DNA of 64,000 bases from Lateolabrax maculatus (Eukaryota > Chordata > Actinopteri > Acropomatiformes > Lateolabracidae): positions 13,153,501-13,217,500 of the forward strand of contig CM062214.1 of the NCBI GenBank assembly GCA_031216445.1, read 5' to 3'. The notes below the pieces were generated by a model, which was given only the letters and a program-made list of their open reading frames with translations, was not told the DNA's origin and did no database searches. Shown here in pieces: positions 37,601 through 47,971 of this stretch. The translations under genes were made by a program, and so were the position numbers. How positions within the stretch are numbered: position 1 is the stretch's first letter; each line of letters begins with the position of its first letter.

Positions 37601-40600
37601 CCTCCAGTTTAACTCAAAATCGTCTGTAAATGTCTAGAAAAACACATGAAAGTCCTAATCAGAACAAAATGACTCTGATACTGTTGCTACCCCTATGAAA
37701 GCAATAATCTCACACACTAAATCGGCCACAAGCATTAGTCTGACCATTTCATGCCTGGGTTGGTTTTGTGCTGCAGCTCTGGCTGCTGTTGAAGTAATAT
37801 CAACTGCAGCTCAGTGTGAAGCAAGCAAAGCGCTGCGGTCGTTCACTGAACACATAATCTAGAGCCAAAGGAGATGTGCTTTCGTCTGTTCCCACAACCC
37901 CAAGAAGTTCCTCAGCCTTCCTACCCCCAGCCATCCCCTGTACCCTGGACTCCGGCCCCAACCCCCAACCCAGCCCACCCCCACCCCTCCGCAGCTCCTG
38001 TCGGAAGATATTGAAAAAGAGAAGGGGCCTGGATTAATGTGTAATTAAAGGAAATTTGGAAGGGTGAGATGTTGCGGAATGTTAGATCAGTGGCTGGAGC
38101 AGTGTGGGGTGTCCTTTAGGAAGGCTTCATTGATTCAGGACAAAAAAACGAGAGAGGGCCCGGACTGCCTCCCTGTCTGCTCATTTATCAAGCGGGGCCT
38201 GACAGAAACTTCACAGCTTGGCCTCTTTTTTCATCCCACACAATGGAGAGCTACACTGTTTGCTAAAGTTTCTGCACCAGGAGCTGGACCAAGGAGCCAA
38301 TCTCTTTGGACAAAAAGAGAGGAAAGGAAGAAGGAGGGAGTGGAGAAGAGAAAGAGAGTGAGAAGGAGAGAGATGGGTGGGAGGATAGATGAGGGGAGAC
38401 TGTTGATATAGGGGAAAAAAGTAATACCCCTGGATGTCATAAATGGATGGCTTTCAAAGCTTTTTTTCCCCCTCGCAGACCTCCCCATGGATACAGCTAT
38501 GAGACTTTCATGTTGTTCTCCTGACAAACTTTATTAAACACTCTCTCATGAAGAACTGAAGATATTGTACGAGCGCACTGTTTTCTTTTAATTAACATTC
38601 GTTCTGTGTTTACTGTGTATTAAATAAGTTAAAAATATACATTTTTCTGCTATACAGTGACACAGTGATGAAGACTTTATTTGGTTACTTGTGTCACCTG
38701 TACTTTCATGAGTTACTGTGAAAGACTGAGATGATTTTGATAAGACACCAAACCTAAAGTCTCTCTCTGTAGTTACAGCCCCCTGACAACTTTTTGTCTC
38801 CTACAATGAACAGATTATAAGGCAACAGTTTCCAGCGTTAACTACCAGAAGACTGGGGACAAGAGGGCAGTCTAAGTAAGTTGCTACGGATATGGACTTT
38901 ATTATTTTTTTTTGTTATTAAATACGTATGTATTGTCTTTCTTGTGTTTCTTTGCCTAAAATATGCTATTATAATAATAATAACTTTATTTATATAACAC
39001 TTTTCTTAACATTCACCCGTTCAACCTCTGCGCTCCTCAGGTACCACTACTACGGCATAGCGGTGAAGGAGACCTCTCAGTACTATGACGTGATGTACTC
39101 CAAGAAGGGAGCGGCGTGGGTGAACGAGACGGGAAAGAAAGAGGTCACGAAGCAGACAGTGGCGTATTCACCGCGCTCCAAACTGGGGACGCTCCTGCCA
39201 GAGTTTCCAAATGTCAAAGACCTAAATTTGCCCGCCAGCCTGCCAGAAGAGAGGGTAAACAGGAGTTTTAAAAGTCCATCCTTACAGACCCCCCTCCTCT
39301 CCTCCCCTTGCCATCTCACCATCTCTGCGCCCCCTCTGGCTCCAGCCTTTTATCTGCCCCGAGACCTTCACTGGGTTTGCATTTAGAGAAGGACCTTGAG
39401 GATTTATATGCTGGCTCCTCACTAACTCTTAATCTTTTGGGGGAGATAATAAGATCTAGCAATGGACAAAGGACAGGCACTAGCTGTCCGGCGTTTAAAG
39501 AGGGGCCATGATTTTAAATGGTTTGTGTTTTGCTGATCTCTAAAGCTTGTTTTATATTACTCCGCTGCAGCCTAGACCTGTAACATGTATTTATTGGTTC
39601 ACATGCTTTGTATAAGATTTATTTTCTTGTTTTTGTACCACTTTTTTCTAGCTTCCCCAAAAGAGAAAAAAGCTATTAAGTTTGTAATGCAATTAGATTA
39701 ATAGTCTGTTGTTGCCCACAGGTGTCAACCTTCATCATGATGTACAGAACGCACTGTCAGAGGATACTGGACACTGTTATTCGAGCCAACTTTGATGAGG
39801 CAAAGTTTATTCTGTTTTAAACCATTTTACAAATCAAATTCTGTTTCAGCAAAAAGTTTGATTGTGTGGAACTAATTCCTAAAGCTTTTAAAAAGGTTAA
39901 AGGAATTTTATTTCCTGTAATATTGAATATCTTGGTGTGCGTGTGCCACTTTCAGGTCCAAAGCTTCTTGCTGCACTTCTGGCAGGGCATGCCGCCCCAC
40001 ATGCTTCCTGTCCTCGGCTCCGCCACGGTGGTGAACATAGTCGGTGTTTGTGACTCCATCCTCTACAAGGCCATCTCTGGGGTGCTGATGCCCACCGTCT
40101 TGCAAGCACTGCCTGATAGGTAAGCATGTGTTGTAACCTTAACTCTTAAAATTTGTGAATGTTGTACCATTTTTCTTTCTGCTGTTACTAAAAACTGGAC
40201 ATTTCATTTTATTTGTGCAAACCTGCAGTGTGGAGAAAAAAAGTTGCTCTTATTAATTATACCATGAACTTTAAAACCGTATGAATTTTGTGACATTCTA
40301 TAAACCAAAAGATCGAACGATTATTTAAGAGAATAATCAGCAGAAGAATCAATAACAATAATAATTGTTGTTGCACTAATTAAATGAATTCATGAATAGT
40401 GTCTAAGGTATTAATTGTCTTTCTGTTTTCCCTGATACACAGTTTGACTCAGGTTATTCGAAAATTTGCCAAACAGCTTGATGAGTGGCTAAAAATAGCA
40501 CTTCATGACCTTCCTGAAAACCTGAGGAACATCAAATTTGAATGTTAGTATAAAGTCCACATCTCATCATAATGCTTTTTTTTTTTTTTTTTTGGGCAAT

Positions 40601-43600
40601 TTGTGTGTAAATAATGACACTCACAGGATTAACCATATTTTTTTCTCCTTTTTTGTCTCCAGTATCCAGGAGATTTTCTCAGATTCTAAAGCGGCAAACA
40701 TCCTTAAACCATCTATGTCAGGTACCTATCATTGTCTGAAGGTTTTTTTTTTAATAAAATCCATATGAACAAACACAGCTGATAAGGGATATTGGTATGC
40801 TTGTGTAAGTAATATTGTTGATTTATCTGTCCCCAGGCGTCGCGGACTGTGATAAACAGTGCTGACATCACCTTTCAAATGCTGGAGGACTGGAGGAATG
40901 TGGACTTGAACAGCATCACCAAGCAGACACTTTACACTATGGAGGACTCACAAGAGGAGCACAGGCAGCTTATTATCCACTGTAAGTCCATGCATCCAAG
41001 CTGATTCCTCTTTAACACACGCAGGCAGAGACAGAGACTTACACATTACTTCCACACAAACAACACACCGAGAGACAATCATTCCCACGACCAGGAGAGT
41101 CAAAGCATTATTGATGGAGACCAAAAGGTTAAACAAGTTCACTCTCCCCTGAAACACCCTGTGGAGCATCTTCAGTTCACTCCAGTCTCACTCCTCTAAA
41201 TCAGTCCTGGCGGGATCAGAGGTCACACATACGTAGAAGTTGATGCATAAAGACGCTGTTTGCATCAAAATATTTCCGTTTTTTAACTTTCAAGTGATGT
41301 AAAATACTATGTAACCTGACGCTCTCCCTCCTGTCACAGTGTATCAGGAGTTTGACCGTCTGTTGGAGGAGCAGTCTCCAATCGAGGCATACATTGAGTG
41401 GCTGGACTCGATGGTGGACCGCTGTGTCGTCAAGGTCAGACAGCGAATACTTGTTTTTCACTCACTTTGGGAAAGCTGGTGTTTACACCTGGTCTGATTC
41501 AGCATTTTTTTATGAAGTATCTGTCATTTGTTCAAGTTGCACAGATTAAGTTTATATATTTTTTTATGTTTGATGCTGAGAAGTGATTTTAACTAAATGT
41601 TTGAAGTGTTTGCACAGCAGAAGTCTGATTATTTTGCTCTTAAAAAGACACCTGCGGCTGATAGCCACTTGTCTCTGCGTGTCTTTTTTACACAGAGGCA
41701 CTTACGCTGCAATCCTCCCAGTTAATGATGTCTTCAAGCTTCCCATTTGCGTCCATTATGTGCCAGATATGGGCTTGTAAAATTTGGTCACCCTGGCAAC
41801 GTGCTGGACTGCCCAGACAATAGTTCAATAGGAAGGCGTGTCCCTGGGGGCAAATTAAATAGTTGACTTGTTGACATGTTTTTCGTTCCTGAGGGTTAAG
41901 CCCCAATGTGGACCCAGGGGTTAATTCTACCCCGGCATCCCAACCCTTCCCCCTCTTTTCTCATGGAAATGTTCTTTCTAGGTGGCAGGGAAGAGGCCCG
42001 GGTGCCTGAAGAAGGTGGCCCAACAGTTCCTGCTGATGTGGTCGTGTTTTGGTACCAGAGTCATCCGGGATATGACCCTCCACAGCGCGCCCAGCTTTGG
42101 TGAGCTGCTAATGCTTGTCCTCATTCGTAATAATTTGACAGTGCTTCATGAGTATATAGAAAAGTTATGTCTACTGCTCTCATGCATATATTAATCATAT
42201 TAGCTTTTTTTAATCATCCATCATGGGGAAGTTATCAAAAATTGACATTTTACTAAAAAGTGTAGCCCTGAAATGATCATATGAGCAAATAAAACATGTA
42301 ATTGACTTTGTCTTCAACCTCACCAAACCAAATCACATAAACAAAGTCTTTTGTCTTCAAGGAGAACATTAAACCTGCCTCTTTCTATAGTTTCTATAGT
42401 TATATAGCTGATGGTAATCTACCTGAACGTAACTGGGCACACAGAGATCTTTTGGTTAAATCCTGCTTCACATAAAGGAATTTAGTTGTTTGTCCTGAGG
42501 TGATATGTTTTTAATTTAGATTTGAATTGTAACTAGTTTTGAAAAATAAAAAAATGAATAAAATCATCCCAAAATAAAGATTTTATATCACTAATGGGGG
42601 ATGTCCATGTAAAACCCAGAGACTTCAGGCATTTTCACAAGTCAGGTCCAAAAACAAGTAAAATGGCTGCTTTAATAGCTTGTTGTGCGCAACCAAGGTT
42701 TGCAATAAGTGAAGAGTTGTAAAAAAGAAAGAAAAGAAAATGGCTTCTCTTTTCTCTACTTGTGTCTTTGGGTCTGTCTGTGAATATCAAAGACACAGCT
42801 GGTTGCAGTGTTTTGATAAAGCCGGTCTCTGTGCACAAACAGCTAATTAACAAAAGCCACCCTTCCCCTCTCCTGATGTGTTTGCCTGTCTTTTCCATTT
42901 TATGACCGGTCAGTATTACACCCCGCTTCCTTGAATAGCTACAAGTGTTTATTATGCGCACGGCGGCCACAGCGACCGGCACAATGACACAATTGTGACA
43001 CTCCCTCACATGCCACGGTCTCATCTTCCCTGCGACCCCAGGGTCAGCTGACATATTTCTGGCACTGACTCGGTACACGGAAAGAGGCGCACTCACTTCT
43101 TTTTAATAACAGCAGCCCTGCTGTCTGTGTGCAGGATGTGATGTCATCGTCCACATGCTTTTCGAAACCCATCAGTCTTAATGGTCACCATCATTAATGT
43201 TCTTTTCGAAAACACGGATATCCTTAAGTTTTCCACACAACGGAGTGTCACTGCCGCCATGTCACTTTTCAGCCCACAGTAACTTCCATACAGCCTCCTC
43301 ATTCTGTCTATCTGTACGCAGGGTCCTTCCACCTGATCCACCTCATGTTTGATGATTATGTGCTTTACCTGCTGGAGTCCCTGCACTGCCAGGAGAGGGC
43401 CAACGACCTCATGAGGGCCATGAAGCAAGAGGGCAGCACAGGTGAGGCCGCTACCTGGGTGTCATGAAGTTGCCGAATAAGAAGATTGTGCGTCTGTAAA
43501 TTTCTAAGAATTATGTACTGTTATTTGTTTTAACAGTTTAAGTGCTTTTTTAAGCAAGAATCCCAAACATTTGGTGGTTCCGGTTCATAAATTGTGAGGA

Positions 43601-46600
43601 TCTGCTGCTTTTCTCTTTGTTTTCTGTGATAATAAACTAAATAGTGTTGGTTTGGACTGTTGGTAGGACAAAACAGTCCATTTGAAGACATCATTGGACA
43701 TTTTTTGCACTGAATGGCAATCGATTAAACAATCTGCAGATTCATTAGTAATAAAATAATTGTTAGATGCAAATTTGTTTCATATGTTTTTCTTAAAATA
43801 ATAAACAGGTTTCTCTTTGGAGTATACAAGTATAAAAATATATTTACAGTTTCAAATCTCAAACTACTGACTGCTATAACTACTTACTGTTACAGGTTAC
43901 TCATAGTCATACTGACATGACTTCTCGCCATCTTCATACACAGTGCAGTAAAAGTGTGAATTGTATCTACTGTACATCTAAATGCTTATATCTAAACCTT
44001 TATAAATACACTGTAATAAGTCTACAAACGACTGTCACTTTGCATAAGATGATGGACATTCACTGCTTTGGAATGTTTCCATATGAGGCAGGTATTATCA
44101 CTCTGTTTTGTACACACAGTACATATGCTTTGTGTTTTTCTTGTACTGTACACATTCATGTACGACTCACTAAGAGTTTGAGAGTTGATTTGTCTGCTTG
44201 TTTGTCCTCTCTTGACACCATCAGCAGATAGAGAGGAGGAATTCCCTCTGACAGAAACCACCCCAACCTCCCCGGCTCCAGGATCCTTCTCTCCGGCTCG
44301 GTCAGTCCACTCTGTGGGCATTTCCTCGGCCAGCTCCCCGACAGCAGCCGTGTCCCCGGAGTACACCGGAGTCACCTCCACCACAGGTGAGACAGGCCCC
44401 ACAGTCACACGCAGCTATCTTAAATAAGCAGAAGTCTCACCGCACATAGTTCCTCTGCGCCAACACATTTGTCTCTGTGTCCATATATGTGTCTACCAGG
44501 CGCTGTTCAGTCATATACCTGGTCCCTTACATACACAGTGACAACAGCCGGCGGCTCCACCCCAGAGGCCGGACAGCAGCTGTCCTGTATGAGGAACAGC
44601 GCTCCAGTCCCACCTCCGTCCTCCGCCCACAGGATGCCAGTCTACAGCCACAGAGAGGAGCATGGGTAATTGTGATTTTAGTATTAAAATTCATTTTCAA
44701 GGCATTTTAGTTTTGTTACAACATTCTTAAATTAATTTTGTCTTGCTTACTACATTCTAGGTATACTGGTAGCTACAACTATGGCAGCTATGCCAACCAG
44801 CATCCTCACTCCATCCAGAGCCAGTATCCCAGTCTAGCCCATGAGCCGCCGATCCCAGCCCCCCTCCACTACTCCGCCTACCACCGCTCGTCTGCACAGG
44901 TCAGTCACCCAAGAAATGGAGTTCAGTAGCATTTAAAATGAATATAAATCAATTAATGAATTTGCTTAGTGAATTTGAATCCTTTTGAATCTTTTATGGA
45001 ATTGTTATAAATAACATTTAAACACTAAGAATTTCACAATTAACATATGAGGTGTATTTTAAAGTTTCAGTTGGTCAAAGTGGACCACATGTTAACTACT
45101 TTACATACTGCTGGGTGGCTTTATAACAGTTTGTCATATATTTAGTGTGTAAAATCTTAATCTACGAAGGAACCGAAATTGTCGGGTAAATGTGTTGGAG
45201 TAAAAAGATGAATATTAGAAATGAAGTGAAACGGAAGTATAGAGTAGCATAAAATGGAAATACTGAAGTAAAGTACCTCAAAATGCTGCCTGAGTACTTG
45301 AGTAAATGTATGTATCTGTGGGAATGCTTGAAGCACTCGTTGGTACACTTTGCACAGCAGCTCTGGTACAAGAGGACAAGAATATCATCAGACTGGCCTC
45401 TTAAAGAGATTAAATAGGAGACTAAAGATTTAAACGTGAGAAAAAAGGTTATTAGAATGAGATGGAGTCGCTGATGTTACAGCCCGTGTAGCTACTGGTG
45501 TGAATTTACTCTTTTGATGGTAATTTCCTGTCAAGGGCCCTCCAGCCTCCTGCTGCCATTATAGTGGGAGGAGATCAGCTGGGCCTCAGCGGTCGCAGTG
45601 TTTCTAAAAGTCCCAGAATCACCCTCTCCACACAGCGGAAGCAGACAGTGAAAGGTGGCTCGGCCGGGGCCAAGAGGGGCCCTGCTCTGTTACTCCTCTT
45701 TCCAGCTCTCAATAGTCTCTTCATCTGTTTGAGCCAGTAGCCACAGAGCAGGGCAAGGGGGCGTTTATTAAAATATTGTTATTCAATGGTCTCTTTTCTG
45801 CTTGTGAACAAGAGGCAGCTGAGCCGTCTGTTCTGCTCTCTGACCTGCACTGACTGTCTTTTTCCATGCCGTGATCCCTCATAATGGAATCGACTGTCGT
45901 GTTTATATTTAGTGAGAAAAGGGAAAGGGTCCTACTTCCACTTTTTTTTTTAAAGCCTGTCTGAGCTTAAATCGGGCACAATGCCTGAGCTTTGTCAGGA
46001 GCTGAGACGAACAGAAAACTTTGTCGGATCCCCATCTGTCCAAAACATTCGTGTCAACAGGCAGATTTAGTCTGAGCCGTTTGGGTTCAGTCACCATAGG
46101 CAACAAAAATAACACAGGAAGATATCTAATTTTCTTAAGTGGCTTAATTTTTCTATTTTGATCACTGTGGTACAACAGTGTGAAGCAATTTCCCCTGACA
46201 AGAGATTGCCATCGGCAGGGTCAGCTCACACCCAGCACTACAGGACTAACACAGCATCAAATATGAAATCAGCAGGGTTATAGTTATCTTTACAACCTTT
46301 ACAGAGGACACTGGGGTCGTGTCCTCTGTAAAGGTTTATATACTACAATTTAAAAAGTTACACATGGGTGGTCAGAACCGTCCTTTGAGTATTTTTTGAC
46401 TCAATATGTTAAAAATTGGCTACTTTTAGGCCAATTAGTAAAAAGTAAGTTCAGTATTCTTCCACCAGTTTATTCCTGGCATTGTGGTGAAGGCACTTTT
46501 TCTTTTTACCTTTAGTAAAGGAATATTTTGCCAACAGTTATATGAGAAGGTTGATGCCTAGCTTAGCATAAAGACTGCAAACAGGAGGAAACAGCTGGCT

Positions 46601-46930
46601 TAGCTCTCAGTAGATGACATCCCATAACTTCTTTCCTCTCCTCCTTCTCTTCCGCAGTACCAGCTCAACGGCCAGATGTCTCGAATGGAGCCTTGCTTGA
46701 TGGGCAGCACTCCTCGGTTGCACCCTGCACCTGTCGCACCCAGGTGGCCAGATGTGTCGCCAGCGAACAGCTGTTACACCAGCCCACCTATGCATTCATC
46801 CCGCTATGCCACCTCTGGGGACATGTACTCTCCCCTGGGCCCGCGCAGGAACTCAGAGTACGAGCACTCGCAGCATTTCCCCGGCTTTGCCTACATCAAC
46901 GGAGAGGCCACCACGGGCTGGGCGAAATAG
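31629..46930 (+). CDS. rfx4: Transcription factor RFX4 (regulatory factor X 4, long isoform)
   Basis: There are 18 coding exons: 31629-31671, 34067-34153, 34410-34470, 37414-37537, 38814-38875, 39041-39254, 39722-39799, 39956-40119, 40443-40543, 40663-40721, 40837-40981, 41340-41434, 41982-42099, 43322-43441, 44225-44386, 44500-44665, 44761-44899, 46658-46930. They total 2211 nt, 736 aa (human long form 735). The N-terminus MHCELLEEPDMDSTESW matches the brain-type first exon. The RFX winged-helix DNA-binding domain spans about residues 62-140 (LEENYEIAEGVCIPRSALY ... GTRGQSKYHYYGIAVK). The B, C and D dimerisation regions follow, and the C-terminal third is Ser/Pro/Tyr-rich, ending FINGEATTGWAK-like (FAYINGEATTGWAK). 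RFX4 binds X-box DNA as homo- or heterodimers in the nucleus and controls neural tube, midline and ciliary genes. All introns are GT-AG except intron 7, which starts with GC. The exon 15 acceptor is a NAGNAG pair. The gene looks intact. Confidence 0.96.
31758..31775. repeat. (CTG)6 trinucleotide repeat
   Basis: Six CTG units in rfx4 intron 1, 90 bp past the first coding exon. Confidence 0.85.
36102..36120. repeat. (CA)n short microsatellite
   Basis: About nine CA units in rfx4 intron 3. Confidence 0.85.
37900..38500. promoter_or_regulatory. Enhancer-like block in rfx4 intron 4
   Basis: Non-repetitive sequence of balanced composition with GGATTAATGTGTAATTAAAG (38030-38049), stands out against A/T-rich intron. 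It reads like a conserved non-coding element. The call rests on composition and motif density only; low confidence. Confidence 0.25.
39800..39801 (+). other. rfx4: GC splice donor of rfx4 intron 7
   Basis: Exon 7 ends TTTGATGAG (residues FDE) and the intron starts GCAAAG, not GT. The acceptor at 39954-39955 is AG. Only this junction keeps the frame into VQSFLLHFW, which matches RFX4. The next GT, five bases on, would shift the frame. The donor fits the known GC-AG consensus AG|GCAAGT closely. Confidence 0.85.
40305..40380 (+). repeat. Dispersed teleost repeat, fragment (copy 6)
   Basis: Only the terminal part is present: GAACGATTATTTAAGAGAAT, AATCAGCAG and AATAATTGTTGTTGCACTA. In rfx4 intron 8. 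Confidence 0.45.
41640..41970. promoter_or_regulatory. Enhancer-like block with X-box in rfx4 intron 12
   Basis: A stretch of balanced, non-repetitive sequence immediately before exon 13 that contains the X-box match at 41787-41800, AGTTAATGATG and CAAATTAAATAGTTGACTTG. Low-complexity sequence is absent. It could be an rfx4 enhancer. Not testable without cross-species alignment. Confidence 0.35.
41787..41800 (+). promoter_or_regulatory. X-box (RFX binding site) in rfx4 intron 12
   Basis: GTCACCCTGGCAAC fits the RFX consensus GTNRCC-N(0-3)-RGYAAC with a 2-bp spacer and no mismatch. Its presence inside an RFX gene suggests possible autoregulation. About one such match per 64 kb is expected by chance at equal base frequencies. 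Confidence 0.5.
43555..43770 (-). repeat. Dispersed teleost repeat, copy 7
   Basis: Contains CCAAACATTTGGTGGTTCC, TGTGAGGATCTGCTGCTTTT, TTTGGACTGTTGGTAGGACA and TTTGAAGACATCATTGG, all family landmarks. This is one of the better preserved copies. In rfx4 intron 14. Confidence 0.65.
44222..44227 (+). other. rfx4: NAGNAG tandem acceptor of rfx4 exon 15
   Basis: CAGCAG precedes the exon. Splicing at the first AG gives Ala-Asp-Arg at the junction; at the second it gives Asp-Arg. Both keep the frame, so two protein forms differing by one alanine are possible. Confidence 0.7.
46090..46104 (+). promoter_or_regulatory. X-box (RFX binding site) in rfx4 intron 17
   Basis: GTCACCATAGGCAAC fits GTNRCC-N3-RGYAAC without mismatch. 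It lies in a non-repetitive intronic block (about 45530-46200). Confidence 0.45.
46294..46336. repeat. Perfect 18-bp inverted repeat (hairpin) in rfx4 intron 17
   Basis: The arm AACCTTTACAGAGGACAC is followed after a 7-base loop (TGGGGTC) by its exact reverse complement. Flanking bases do not pair. Confidence 0.9.
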
Positions 46931-47971
46931 CCCGGAAGACACTGCTCTGGACAGCCGTGTACAAGCCCCAGGCCTGACGAACTGGTGGAAGCACAGTCTC
47001 TGATCACTTCGAATCAAATGCATCAAAAAAGGAGGAGCAGAGAGTGGAGAGTACCAATGCAAGGTAATAGGAATCATGGTATGGACGTATTGACAATTAG
47101 AAAAGACTCATTACGTCAATCACTCTGATGATTGCGGTGTAATTTGTGCAGAGGTTTAATGTAATTTCTTCAACAATTGATGTTTTTGCTCACTGCTGGA
47201 GGAAAACAAATATCAATTCAAATCATATAGATTGTCAAAACTTGCAGCAAAATCATTTTAAGAGTGCAATGCTGTTACCAAGCTGTGCCTTTGTTTGAAG
47301 GAATGTACACCTCTGCCAGAGTCTCACAAGTCAGCACACAGATCATCCCACCGACGCTCAGTCAGTTTTGTCAATGACTGACGGATTAGTGTGCTGTAAA
47401 CTGACCACCAGTACAATCTCAGTGACCCCGCTGTCTCCTCTCGTTGCTCAGCACTGCGCAGCATCTTGTCGTGGGCTGAAGAATGTGGATGAACTGTACT
47501 GCCTTATCGTTCTTTTGGGACATCAGTTACACACAGTGGCACCAAGCAAAAACATCATAAGACAGATATGAACTCATGAAAGACCTTGTTCAGTGTGTGT
47601 TAAGGTGTCTTCATCTTGGATAGTTTTTTAATGATTGAATGCTGTGACACAAAAACAACTGTGTGAGTGTTTTATGCCGCAAGATTTTTTGCTGTTTTCC
47701 TGTGACAATATATATATATATACTGTATATATATATATATAGTATGTATTTTCTGTAACTTTGTAACATGGTGTATCCTTTATTTTCTATGTTACAATTG
47801 GTACTTTGTTCTCTGTTTTGTATGGTTAGTAAAAGACGCATTAACCTAGGGTTGTGTGTTTTATAATGCACTCAAAGCTACTGAGGACCTATTACCCTAT
47901 GGGTATTTATAAAAAGGGAAAATATCAAAGTGTACAGTAACATGAAGTCTAGTCACTTTTCTGTAAATAAA
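46931..47971 (+). other. rfx4: rfx4 3' UTR and polyadenylation signal
   Basis: About 1 kb of non-coding sequence follows the stop codon. It contains a palindromic AT dinucleotide run (47707-47741) and ends at AATAAA, 47966-47971. The end of the transcript is inferred from this hexamer. Confidence 0.5.

Noticed and set aside
46294..46336. A microRNA gene
   Set aside because: The stem is 18 bp with no pairing outside it, shorter than a normal precursor.
47707..47741. AT palindrome in the rfx4 3' UTR as a regulatory hairpin
   Set aside because: It is a simple AT dinucleotide repeat, self-complementary by composition.
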